Origin: Butyricimonas paravirosa
GTDB lineage: Bacteria; Bacteroidota; Bacteroidia; Bacteroidales; Marinifilaceae
Length of the DNA: 64,000 bases
Direction: 5' to 3'
Assembly: GCF_032878955.1 (NCBI RefSeq)
Contig: NZ_CP043839.1
Location: forward strand, 1,984,001 to 2,048,000
A model generated the notes under the pieces. It searched no databases and was not told where the DNA came from. It saw only the letters and a program-made list of their open reading frames with translations. Position 1 is the stretch's first letter; every line of letters begins with the position of its first letter. Made by a program: the position numbers and the translations under genes. Positions 37,501 to 44,945 of this stretch are shown here, one piece after another.

Positions 37501-37967
37501 GTTCCCCGGTAAGTCCCTTTGATAACAATAGTTACCCCAACCAGAGGATCACCATTCTTGTCCGTAACCACACCCGACACGGTATGTCCCTCCACTTGCT
37601 TGTTCTCCACCTTACGCACAATCGCCACACTATTTCCCGTGATCTTGTACGTGTACTCCGTGTCCTTCAGCAACTCGTCCAACGCCTTTTCAATAGAAAC
37701 GTTTTTCAACTGCAATGTCCTAGGCGCCATCTTATCAATCTGAGAATCCTCGAACATGAAATTCATACCGCTTTGCTTACGCAACTCGTAAATAATTTGC
37801 CGGACGGAAGTGTTTTTTAAATCGATCGTGATTCTCTTCTCCACCGCCTGACCGAAAGCCCCTGACGGGCTTACAGAAATCACCGCGATACACGTCAATA
37901 GTATCGACAGCATACGCAAAAACAAAGATTTATGCGTCCGTGTTAGTTTTTTCATAAAATTTCCCAT
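34539..37967 (-). CDS. SusC/RagA TonB-dependent outer-membrane transporter (operon 1)
   Basis: 1142 aa. Signal peptide; STN (secretin/TonB N-terminal) domain, residues about 45-118 (ITIDLKNTSVRQIIYELRK), the part that talks to the FecR anti-sigma; CarboxypepD_reg-like domain (GDPLVGVTIVIKGTYRG); plug with ADATLIF...and GSDPNRLPNVQLRGQTSF; then a 22-strand-type barrel ending NFSFSLQATF. The STN domain matches the FecR/sigma pair just upstream, so it is a trans-envelope signalling transporter. The start at 37967 is kept, although Met5 is possible, because the other two susC genes show the same antisense element at this position. Confidence 0.95.
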   Translation of the reverse strand: MGNFMKKLTRTHKSLFLRMLSILLTCIAVISVSPSGAFGQAVEKRITIDLKNTSVRQIIYELRKQSGMNFMFEDSQIDKMAPRTLQLKNVSIEKALDELLKDTEYTYKITGNSVAIVRKVENKQVEGHTVSGVVTDKNGDPLVGVTIVIKGTYRGTTTNIDGKYSLAGIPADATLIFTFIGMDSQEVAIEGRSEIDVRMKETSTEIEGVVVTGMFTRRAESFTGSATTFKREAILRAGNQNLLKSLKNLDPAFQIMENLEFGSDPNRLPNVQLRGQTSFSNLQGDYEGNPNQPLFILDGFETTIEKVFDLDMNRVASVTLLKDAAAKAIYGSKAGNGVVVIETIRPKAGELRVYYSGDFGIEAPDLTGYDLMNAAEKLAYEVQIGMYGPNTAPGVITAYDSYKKVYDDVQRGVDTYWLSKPLRVGFSNKHSLTLEGGDERMRYQLGVSYNNVAGVMKGSERNTLNANTTLSYTYKNFLFRNTIEFTRNWSKNSPYGSFSEYTSLNPYWAPYDENGNLIKTFKVHTGYGEGSNFEQEVYNPLYNATLNTKDETAYTEIRDNFSMDWSISKAFRAVGSFSFTRQESGSDVFYPASHTKFAKYDENGMSDRKGEYTKGDGSSQTVSVQAGLNFNKTFGEHLLFANVTWNMSTARTISTTTVAEGFGNDYMDDISFATKYQKDGSPSGSNSRSREIGVIGAINYSFADRYLFDASLRKSASSVYGSDSHWGTFWSLGAGWNVHHEKFLEGNAWIKQFKLRASMGYTGTQNVDPSQSRARYEYYDYVYGDKIGAQLVALPNDKLKWQRNMDYNLGVDVTLKRFLTLRADYYIQRTDDLLSNISLPPSTGFLTYTENLGKIENRGYELAVSVTPWRDDERQAYVTLSATALHNKNKIKKIYDIFKNSNDEQNSSLDGSYDYNDGQPGDTEVLEKYLNKFTKPATLYYEGCSMTAIWGVRSLGIDPATGQEMFLTKDGRSTYTWSSADQVVIGDTSPKMSGTLNLNAGYKGFTFSASCSYKFGGDLYNSELVARMENINGQSNLDRRLFKAWQKVGDVAPYKVTVISSGSTNYTKPTSRFVQKNNELYISSVNVGYDFAGAAWLKKIALERLKVSFYMNELLRLSSIDIERGTSYPFARNFSFSLQATF

Positions 37968-37980
37968 AAATTTGTGTCTA

Positions 37981-38092
37981 GTATTTTTATTGAATTACTC
38001 CCTCATAACACACCTCTGACCTCGTGTAATGATGGATAAATTTTGAACCAGCGGGGATTTCGGATTGCTACAAAACGAAGATCCCCCTTTTT
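37981..38092 (+). ncRNA. Candidate cis-antisense sRNA at susC 1
   Basis: On the plus strand TAAATTTG (37967-37974) overlaps the susC start codon and fits the -7 consensus. A hairpin GGGGAT...TCG / CGA...ATCCCC (38053-38086) followed by a T-run (38088-38092) would terminate the RNA after about 110 nt. It would be antisense to the susC leader. In Bacteroides fragilis, PUL-linked sRNAs such as DonS lie in this same place, between the anti-sigma gene and susC. Same pattern at the other two susC genes. Confidence 0.5.
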
Positions 38093-38105
38093 ATTTACAG
38101 CCTCT

Positions 38106-39233
38106 CTACCGGATCACGTACCTCCCTTCTTCTTTAGTGATTTTTACATTTATAGTTTGCTCGATAGTTGTCATAATTTCATCGATCGAGACACTTCTCT
38201 CAAAAAATGCCGTAATTGTACTGTTCTGTAACGTTTGGCCCTCCACGACAATCTCGATCCCGTACCAGCGGGAAAGCTCCGACACGATGTCTTGCAGACG
38301 GTCACGTTCAAACATAAACATACCTTCCGTCCACGCGATATACTTACTCACATCTACCCGTTCGGTACTTATGTCTCCATTTATATTATCCACCCGGCAC
38401 AACTCGTTAGGACGCATCATCACGTTACACCCCCGGTATTCAACCCCGATACTTCCTTCCACCAATACTGCCGCAACCCGTTTTTCCGTGTAAGCCCTGA
38501 CGTTAAATTTTGTCCCGTACACCTTTATTTCTGCATCATTCGCCCGAACAACAAACGGGACCTCACCATGCCGGACCTCAAAATAAGCCTCTCCCCGAAC
38601 AGACACCGCCCGAACGGAATCCGAGAACCGGGAAGGAAACGACAATTCCGAATCCGAATTCAAGTACACGATCGTGCTATCCGGTAAAGCCAAACGGCTC
38701 GTGAACATTCTCGGCACCTTATACACGTTAAGAACGGAAGAAGTCTCATCCGTTGCCCGTGCTGCCACGTGAACCACATCAATCACTTTTTTATTCACCG
38801 CATATTCCGTCATGTCCATCTTCTCTCCGGAGGCAAATATCAACGTCGGCACACTATCTTTCACAACAGGTACGCTTGCTATCAGCAATTCCGGTTCAGG
38901 CTGAACCACGCCTGCATATTCAAAAATTCCGAAACACAACAAAACCATCGCGGCAGATGTCGCCACGGAAATCGTCGTCCATCGAACCATCCTCGCCCGC
39001 TTGTAACCACGTACCCGAGTTCTGAGGCGGACAAGATTACGCTTCTTCCGTTCCGGATCTATCGCTGCAATCTCTCCTGCCAACAGTTTGGCATCCGTTA
39101 ATAGATTCCTCGCTTTCGGATGTTTTTCGAACCATTCACACATTTGCTCCACGTCTGCCGACTGGCCCGTCCCTGCATTTATTATATTTTGTGCGGTATG
39201 TAATTCCCGTTCTTCAGTACTCGTATTCTTCAT
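38106..39233 (-). CDS. FecR-family anti-sigma factor (operon 1)
   Basis: 375 aa. The cytoplasmic N-terminal part (residues 1-90) binds sigma. One membrane segment lies about residues 98-115 (TISVATSAAMVLLCFGIF). The periplasmic FecR domain contains LPDSTIVYLNSDSELSFPSRF and RAVSVRGEAYFEV, and a C-terminal DUF4974-type end contains MFERDRLQDIVSELSRWYGIE. It relays the signal from the SusC STN domain to the sigma factor encoded 70 nt upstream. Confidence 0.94.
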   Translation of the reverse strand: MKNTSTEERELHTAQNIINAGTGQSADVEQMCEWFEKHPKARNLLTDAKLLAGEIAAIDPERKKRNLVRLRTRVRGYKRARMVRWTTISVATSAAMVLLCFGIFEYAGVVQPEPELLIASVPVVKDSVPTLIFASGEKMDMTEYAVNKKVIDVVHVAARATDETSSVLNVYKVPRMFTSRLALPDSTIVYLNSDSELSFPSRFSDSVRAVSVRGEAYFEVRHGEVPFVVRANDAEIKVYGTKFNVRAYTEKRVAAVLVEGSIGVEYRGCNVMMRPNELCRVDNINGDISTERVDVSKYIAWTEGMFMFERDRLQDIVSELSRWYGIEIVVEGQTLQNSTITAFFERSVSIDEIMTTIEQTINVKITKEEGRYVIR

Positions 39234-39303
39234 ATCTTTCCGATTGTTTCTGTACTATATATACTTGAACAACCCGATTTTCTACCGAGAACGTGTAAAA
39301 ATT

Positions 39304-39873
39304 CTATAAAAAAGATAAAAACAAATCCAGCATATTTGAAGAAAGCCTTTTTTTCAAATCCTCCACCGCCTTATCCTTGCGCTTATAGACCGTACTAAGG
39401 GCTATTCCCAACCGTTCCGAAATCTCCGCGGGCGAATAACCCTCTATGTACATCCGCAATACCGCAGCATATTCTTCCGGCAAGACCTCAACAGCCTGAC
39501 TCAGATAGGCGATAACCTCAGAGGTCACAACCTCCGACTCCATCTCTTCCTCGCTCAAGTGCTTGATATGCTGCACATAATTCTCCACATGTCGCTGATG
39601 AGACCAATAACGTCTGTACGAATTTTTCACACTCAAATAAAGATAGGCCTTCAAATGCTCCAGCGATTCAAAAGAAATACGAGACTTTAAAACGTTCATA
39701 AAAACATCCTGCACGACATCATCGGGAACCACTTCCGTACCCACGTACAATTTTGAACTGAATCGATACAAAGCATCATATAGATGCAGAAAAATATATT
39801 CAAAAGCATGATTATCCCGTCGATTAAAATCATCGATAAGCACAGACGAATTCATATCATAATCAACGGCCAT
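39304..39873 (-). CDS. ECF RNA polymerase sigma factor (operon 1)
   Basis: 189 aa from the chosen start. Region 2 (AFEYIFLHLYDALYRF, VVQDVFMNVLKSR) and region 4 (LPEEYAAVLRMYIEGYSPAEISERLGIALSTVYKRKDKA) are clear. It drives the SusC/D operon when released by FecR. The frame is open to 39945, but a promoter lies at 39906-39935 inside that extension, so the ATG at 39873 (MAVDYDMN) is the better start. Confidence 0.93.
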   Translation of the reverse strand: MAVDYDMNSSVLIDDFNRRDNHAFEYIFLHLYDALYRFSSKLYVGTEVVPDDVVQDVFMNVLKSRISFESLEHLKAYLYLSVKNSYRRYWSHQRHVENYVQHIKHLSEEEMESEVVTSEVIAYLSQAVEVLPEEYAAVLRMYIEGYSPAEISERLGIALSTVYKRKDKAVEDLKKRLSSNMLDLFLSFL

Positions 39874-39905
39874 AGTCAGATGGATAAAATCACATATATT
39901 TCTCG

Positions 39906-39935
39906 CAAAAATAAGGATTAAAAAACAAAAATCAA
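39906..39935 (-). promoter_or_regulatory. Promoter of the operon 1 sigma gene; decides its start
   Basis: The minus strand reads TTG, 19 nt, TATTTTTG (-7 at 39913-39906), leaving about 25 nt of leader before the ATG at 39873. Translation from 39945 would start upstream of the promoter. Confidence 0.65.
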
Positions 39936-39973
39936 CTAGAGGCAAGTATTTCTATCCCAATCCTATTGTTATA

Positions 39974-40097
39974 CTAGGGTTTACCTACCTCTCGATCGCT
40001 CCCCTCCCGTTTCTTCCCCACCATACCCTCGCCACATGGCGACAGGATAACGTTTTTGTCAGCGACTTGAAACGTCCGAGAGGTATCATAACCCTAG
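39974..40097. repeat. Large palindromic module upstream of the sigma gene
   Basis: Outer arms pair in two perfect blocks: 39974-39981 with 40090-40097, and 39986-39994 with 40077-40085. Inside are TCGCC/GGCGA (40029-40042) and ACGTTT/AAACGT (40050-40075) with GTC/GAC inside that. It looks like a multi-branched RNA or cruciform. No promoter or T-run was seen in either direction. The rest of the 420-base gap holds a short palindrome near 40196-40211 and the terminator at 40284-40323. Confidence 0.55.
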
Positions 40098-40283
40098 GAG
40101 AAGGCTGGCATTTCCTTATCTAAACCCTATCCCCGATTCTAACTTGTTGATCATTTTATTTTAGGTTTTAAACGATTTAGCAACCATGCAGATTTCAACA
40201 ATTTGTTGAGCAATGTTGCCAACTAACTCTTCTATAAAGACAGAGATGTAACAATTTTTAAATCATCATTCTTGGATCACATA

Positions 40284-40323
40284 AAAAAGTGCAGTACACT
40301 TGATAGTGAACTGCACCTTTTTG
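40284..40323. terminator. Bidirectional terminator below the small ECF cluster
   Basis: GTGCAG (40290-40295) pairs with CTGCAC (40312-40317), with ACT/AGT inside, a six-A run before and a five-T run after. On the minus strand it ends the cluster 42222-40368. Confidence 0.85.
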
Positions 40324-40367
40324 GCATTCCAATTAATAATCAGTTTATCAGTTCGCTTACAATTTTT

Positions 40368-40885
40368 TCAAGGCTCAACCCGTACCACTCTGAAACCGAC
40401 ATTGACATAGCCTTGGGTACCCGTTCTCACGACATCCGATTTCTCGCTACGGTAATCATCACGCTCAGAATCCCAACTACCTCCTTTCACGATATACGAA
40501 CCACTTGCATCGGTTGACAAAGTCCATTCCCAACAATTACCCCAGAAATCGATACCACCACAAGCACCAGTCGTCTGACTGTAAGCATCCACCGTCGTCA
40601 ATTCGAGGGTCAATAAGTCTCAAGAATTGTTGTTCCAATCGAATCTCTCGATTTTTCAACCATCTCATCTACAATACTCTGCATTTCTTCCACAGGATCA
40701 CCTTCACTCCAATTATCATGAAGTCCATCAGAAATGATTGCAGTAAGACTTTCATGGACGGGATCCAGTCCTTGCTCGCCAGAAAATTCAACATTTTCGT
40801 CATCTTGACATGCAAACATCGCAGACAGCAAGAAAAATGAAATACAACACAAACGGGAAGTTTCCAACATTTTCTTCATAATCAA
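40368..40885 (-). pseudogene. Broken SUMF1/formylglycine-generating-enzyme-like lipoprotein gene
   Basis: Upper part (40885-40610): 91 codons with lipobox MFAC (Cys26) and an acidic spacer, ending at TGA. Lower part (40613-40368), in the next frame and overlapping by a few bases: GGIDFWGNCWEWTLSTD, VKGGSWDSERDDYRSEKSD and NVGFRVVRV. These are the C-terminal signature of the SUMF1 (sulfatase-modifying/EgtB-like) fold. The ~150 residues that normally form the N-terminal part of that fold are absent, so there is an internal deletion as well as a frameshift. Two separate small genes are possible but less likely. Confidence 0.6.
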
Positions 40886-40886
40886 A

Positions 40887-41333
40887 TCATTTTTTTTGAG
40901 ATTTTTCCTTTTGAGAGCGATGGAACAGATGATCCATCATCTTCCTTTCCAATTCATATACACGCCCAATTTGCTTTTGTGACAAGAACTTGCTATATTC
41001 CTCATAATACTTCTGCCGCAAGTTGAGTATCTTTTGGCTATGGGCGAATCGCTCTTTTATGGCTTGTTCTGCTTCTTCGTCCGTACAAGTTGAAATATCT
41101 TTCTTGGGACGAGGACCGAGCGCCCAAATATCTTTCTGGAATTGGCAGAAGGTCTTGATAAATTGTTGGGTAGTCATATCATCCATCTCCAACTCCTTTG
41201 CTATATATTCAGCTTGAAATTCTGCCAATTGTTCACGTGTCATACGCTGCCTATCACTTTTTTGGGCATAAGTACTTACACAGAAAGTTGCCATCGTCAC
41301 TGTCAGTAAAATAATTCTTAAAAAACTTTTCAT
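40887..41333 (-). CDS. Small periplasmic Spy/CpxP-like protein
   Basis: 148 aa. A signal peptide (to about residue 24, STYAQ) is followed by an all-helical, highly charged protein with Met/Gln-rich motifs (MTREQLAEFQAEYIAKELEM) and LSQKQ, resembling the LTxxQ motifs of Spy/CpxP-type stress proteins. Encoded between an anti-sigma-like gene and the broken SUMF1 gene, in line with a product of an envelope-stress ECF operon. Family assignment is tentative. Confidence 0.7.
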   Translation of the reverse strand: MKSFLRIILLTVTMATFCVSTYAQKSDRQRMTREQLAEFQAEYIAKELEMDDMTTQQFIKTFCQFQKDIWALGPRPKKDISTCTDEEAEQAIKERFAHSQKILNLRQKYYEEYSKFLSQKQIGRVYELERKMMDHLFHRSQKEKSQKK

Positions 41334-41345
41334 GATTTATTCCTT

Positions 41346-41675
41346 TTATTCGTTTATAAACAAGTCATTTTGAAAGACCGTAAGTAAATATGCTTGGTCC
41401 ATACTACTCAAATCCGAGAAAGCCTGTTCAATCTTCGCAAAATCGCTAGTAGCAGGACTGTCAGAAATTAAACTAAAAACAATTAATATAGCTACACTTG
41501 CAGCAATTACACCACCTAAAACAGTGTACAAAAGGCGATAATTATGTTTCGATTTAGGCATCACTTCGCTTTTCACAATTTCCCATACATTCTTTTCAAT
41601 TTCGGTCAAAAAGCCCTCGGGAGCAGTGTATGGCATACGCTTTCCCATACGGTTGAAATCAAATCTTTCTTCCAT
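41346..41675 (-). CDS. Putative membrane anti-sigma factor
   Basis: 109 aa with one transmembrane segment (about residues 49-70, LYTVLGGVIAASVAILIVFSLI). The cytoplasmic N-terminal part contains MPYTAPEGFLTEIEKNVW, a short motif often seen in anti-sigma proteins of Bacteroidota. The gene starts 4 nt after the ECF sigma stop, which is the main reason for the call. No FecR or zinc (ZAS) motif is seen. Confidence 0.65.
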   Translation of the reverse strand: MEERFDFNRMGKRMPYTAPEGFLTEIEKNVWEIVKSEVMPKSKHNYRLLYTVLGGVIAASVAILIVFSLISDSPATSDFAKIEQAFSDLSSMDQAYLLTVFQNDLFINE

Positions 41676-41679
41676 ATTT

Positions 41680-42222
41680 CTAATTGTTTAAGTGCATATA
41701 CTTTATTATCTTCTCTTTCGCAATATGATAATTTGACTTTACATTATCAGGCGTGGAGCCTAGAATTTCAGCTATTTCATCATATCCTAATTCGTTATAA
41801 TATCGCAAATTGAAAGCCAGTTGTTGTTTGGTAGGTAATGCTAAAATAGCTTTCTGTAGTTTAACCGTTTCCAAATCGCTGTAATCCACATAATCGTCAG
41901 CCATCATCTCGTTTATTTCTTCATTAGCGTTATCCAATGAAACCCGTCCATCTCGGTAACGACTCAAAAAACGTAAGGCTTCATTCGTCGCTATGCGATA
42001 AATCCAAGAAGTAAAGGCACATTCGCCTTTGAATTGGTAGAACGAACGAAATACACGTACAAACGTCTCCTGTGTTGCGTCCTGCGCATCAGCGTGTGAC
42101 ACGACAATTCGACGAATGTGCCAATATACCGCTTCTTTGTATCTCGCCATCAATAACCGAAAACCTTTCTCGGGATCTTTCGCCAGTAGTAAAATTATAT
42201 TCTTGTCATTCTGTGCTGCCAT
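41680..42222 (-). CDS. ECF RNA polymerase sigma factor
   Basis: 180 aa. Region 2: DAQDATQETFVRVFRSFYQFKGECAF in pieces (ATQETFVRVF, FTSWIYRIATNEALRFL). Region 4: LPTKQQLAFNLRYYNELGYDEIAEILG followed by a helix-turn-helix ending NYHIAKEKI. This is the RpoE-like type that works with a small membrane anti-sigma, not the FecR/SusC type. First gene of the cluster sigma, anti-sigma, Spy-like, broken SUMF1. Confidence 0.92.
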   Translation of the reverse strand: MAAQNDKNIILLLAKDPEKGFRLLMARYKEAVYWHIRRIVVSHADAQDATQETFVRVFRSFYQFKGECAFTSWIYRIATNEALRFLSRYRDGRVSLDNANEEINEMMADDYVDYSDLETVKLQKAILALPTKQQLAFNLRYYNELGYDEIAEILGSTPDNVKSNYHIAKEKIIKYMHLNN

Positions 42223-42315
42223 ACATCATGGATTTAACCATAGCTAAACATTCTAGAAGAGCGAAACAATGATTACTTTTGCCTTCATGTGTAAACTTCA
42301 TAGATTACGTATTCT

Positions 42316-42675
42316 TTAATCATTTTTTATGTAGACCTTCTTTTTTCCTCTTATGACAACTTTTACAGGCTTATTTTTATCCATCGCAAATGCGTCAAGT
42401 TCAGTTTCTGCAGTCGCTTTTGCAAGTTTTGTCATTTGGACATATTTCTTTATTGTAAGGTATTCATGCGTTTCTAAATAGGCAATTACCATTGCCAAAC
42501 GTTCCTTTTGGCTAAAACGATTGCTAACGTGGATGGTCACAGCTGGCCGAGACACAACTGTTACCACCTTGTGCGGACGATGATACCAACGCCGAGGTTG
42601 TGCATTCACCGTTCCACAAACCAAAGCTAGAGCTATTGTTACTATCATTATTTTTAATTTTCCTGTTGTACTCAT
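42316..42675 (-). CDS. Small secreted protein of unknown function
   Basis: 119 aa. A signal peptide (TVNAQ around residues 22-26) is followed by a basic, His/Arg-rich stretch (PRRWYHRPHKVVTVV) and a helical region with an HTH-like rhythm (YLTIKKYVQMTKLAKATAE). It ends VKVVIRGKKKVYIKND. I do not recognise the family. It lies 93 nt upstream of the ECF sigma gene on the same strand. Confidence 0.7.
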   Translation of the reverse strand: MSTTGKLKIMIVTIALALVCGTVNAQPRRWYHRPHKVVTVVSRPAVTIHVSNRFSQKERLAMVIAYLETHEYLTIKKYVQMTKLAKATAETELDAFAMDKNKPVKVVIRGKKKVYIKND

Positions 42676-42866
42676 AATCTTCTATTATTACATTATACAT
42701 TTATATTCCACGTTCCTTCTCGTGAGCTCGTTCGAATAGACGTTCTATATAAAAGACCAGAAAAAAAGATGAAAGTAAAATGGAACAAGTATTTTTTTTG
42801 AATTTTTCACTAAAATACTAGTAAATAAAAACATAGGTCATTACACCCTACACACAATCATAATTA

Positions 42867-42906
42867 ATCCCTCTCCCCTTGTCTTTTTCAAGCTAGGGAA
42901 AGGGAT
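42867..42906. terminator. Hairpin at the end of SusC/D operon 2
   Basis: ATCCCT (42867-42872) pairs with AGGGAT (42901-42906), with CCC/GGG and CTTG/CAAG inside. No strong T-run follows in either direction. The position after the stop at 42968 suggests termination or 3' end protection. The rest of the 42676-42967 gap shows nothing else recognisable. Confidence 0.5.
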
Positions 42907-42967
42907 AACATTTACTTTCATCATGTAGTTATTCGCTTCCGCAATAGAAGAGAAAACATATTATTCA

Positions 42968-44887
42968 TTATTTAACTCTTAATTCAATTTTTGCCGGTGG
43001 CATACAAATTTGATCATTACAACACTGGTAATCAACAATACAAATTATTTCTCCCGCACCTTGAATCTCTTGACAGAAAATGCCTTCTTTCTCATACACC
43101 TCAGTTCCGGCACTATTATATACCTTACTGGAAGGTTGTTTTAATCCACCCACTTTTTCAACTCCTTCCGGAAGACGAAAGTCAACCGTCGTCGAAATAA
43201 AGGGATCACTTTCAGCCACCCTAGCGTAAATATGATAACCGGGATGAATCTTCACCCGGATAACTATTTGCCGATTCCCATTAGGCAGATTTTCCACCGA
43301 GGCCACCCAAAGTACCGGATTGTTATCATCTGTTTCCGCAGAGAGAGAAGATACTGACAAGGGCGAATCATTCAACACACTATAATCATTTCCAAGCACA
43401 TCTTTCTCCCGGGTATTCACCAAAAAATACCACCCACCAGATTCCGTGAAAAACAAACGGGATTTATTGGCCTCAAACCAAGCACGCCATTCCTCCGGAG
43501 TCTCAAAACGACAAAGCGTATAACGTTTTAACAAACGTAATCCTTTCGCAGGATCAATTCCCCGTTCCATCAATTCAATTGCCTTATCCAATAAATGGAT
43601 ATCATTATTTGCAATTCCCAAACTTCGAGCATCTTCATCAATGATAAAATCATATTGGCCCGGTTTCGGAAGGAAATAAGCAGCATTATTTCGGAAATAA
43701 TCAATATATCCTTTTTCATCTGTCCCGAACAGGAAGTATAATTCCGGAAAATTTTCCTGCAAAAATTCTTCACGAGTTTTTTGTTTCGGGGTTTGATAAT
43801 TCAGAAAAAGTAACTCCGCGTCATTCAACGTTCCTCCCTTCGCTTGTTTCTCCCGAATAGCCTGTTGCGCTTTTTTCTTCATCTGATCATACCTTTCGTC
43901 CCGAGCCAAGGATTTTTCATAGGCTTCACGAGTAGCCCTATAAGCAAATTTTTTAACTACATCGCGAGTAATGATTTGCTCGTCATATTTCCGGGCTATC
44001 GGTTTTTGACCATCAAATTGCGAAATATAAACAATCGCATTAGCGAATACAGATTTAGCCTCTTCCGTCATATCCGCTGGAGAAGCTGCAAATCCCCAAT
44101 GGAAAAAATTTCCATGCCGTCCGATAGCCACGGCATCCAACGTTTTAGCCGAAACACCTCCCGAAATAAATTCCGCTTCCGGAGAATCTTCAAATCCACC
44201 GGGACGCGATACTAAACCAATGCGTATTTGTATCCCATTATTGACATTCCCATAACTATCTTTCCTCACCCTCCACATCGGAATTGAATCTGGAGTAGGT
44301 CCCCCTTTAAAATAAGGCTCGAACTTGCCGAGTTCCGGTGTAGGTTTCTGTACAATTGTCATCTTTACCGGAAACGGTCCGTGAAAAATGGGATGTTCCA
44401 TTCGCATATGATGAGCATCTGCATCCAAACAGAGGCAATACCAATCTGTTTTCAAACCGATACGGGACCCCATTTCGCTACTTAATTCTGCGATCAATAA
44501 CATTGGACGACTGAAATCCTGTGGCAAATAAGCAGCTCTCTTACGTTTCACGATTCTTCCCGAAGCATCTTTCTCTTCCACCTTCGGTTCAAGCGGCCGC
44601 GGCACTCCATCCATGATTGTCACGTCATAATCATTAGATAGTAAATAATTATAATCTTTTGCATGGATCACGGTCACATACTTAAAATACTGTTTCAACA
44701 TCTTCTCGAATGATGCCATACGCTGACTAGCACTCCGTGCGTAAGTCAGAGAATCCACCTTATCCAACATCGTATTAATCTCCGGAGTACCTCCCACGTA
44801 AAGTATTCTTAAATTACTTTTCTTGATAGCCGCTTGCAAACCGCTACTAAAAACAAACAACAATCCTATTAAAATAATATTTTTCAT
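42968..44887 (-). CDS. ThuA/amidotransferase-like protein with C-terminal DsbD-alpha-like domain
   Basis: 639 aa. The start at 44887 has AAGGAA just upstream and a signal peptide directly after it (LIGLLFVFSSGLQA). Residues about 24-300 resemble a secreted ThuA/class I amidotransferase-like fold (LRILYVGG, YDVTIMDGVPRPL, FHWGFAASPADMTEEAK). A helical middle part follows. The last ~120 residues match the DsbD alpha domain: HPGYHIYARV, TTVDFRLPEGVEKVGGL, SKVYNSAGTEVYEKEG and the Cys pair CCNDQICMPP (Cys623, Cys628). There are no membrane segments. Last gene of operon 2, 58 nt after susD. Confidence 0.78.
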   Translation of the reverse strand: MKNIILIGLLFVFSSGLQAAIKKSNLRILYVGGTPEINTMLDKVDSLTYARSASQRMASFEKMLKQYFKYVTVIHAKDYNYLLSNDYDVTIMDGVPRPLEPKVEEKDASGRIVKRKRAAYLPQDFSRPMLLIAELSSEMGSRIGLKTDWYCLCLDADAHHMRMEHPIFHGPFPVKMTIVQKPTPELGKFEPYFKGGPTPDSIPMWRVRKDSYGNVNNGIQIRIGLVSRPGGFEDSPEAEFISGGVSAKTLDAVAIGRHGNFFHWGFAASPADMTEEAKSVFANAIVYISQFDGQKPIARKYDEQIITRDVVKKFAYRATREAYEKSLARDERYDQMKKKAQQAIREKQAKGGTLNDAELLFLNYQTPKQKTREEFLQENFPELYFLFGTDEKGYIDYFRNNAAYFLPKPGQYDFIIDEDARSLGIANNDIHLLDKAIELMERGIDPAKGLRLLKRYTLCRFETPEEWRAWFEANKSRLFFTESGGWYFLVNTREKDVLGNDYSVLNDSPLSVSSLSAETDDNNPVLWVASVENLPNGNRQIVIRVKIHPGYHIYARVAESDPFISTTVDFRLPEGVEKVGGLKQPSSKVYNSAGTEVYEKEGIFCQEIQGAGEIICIVDYQCCNDQICMPPAKIELRVK

Positions 44888-44945
44888 TTCCTTCAATTTA
44901 AACACATTTTCAATTACCCAAAAGAAGTACAAATTCTATGTATAC

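Noticed and set aside
39874..39945. Longer start for the operon 1 sigma factor
   Set aside because: A good promoter (39906-39935) lies within this stretch, so it cannot be translated from that transcript.
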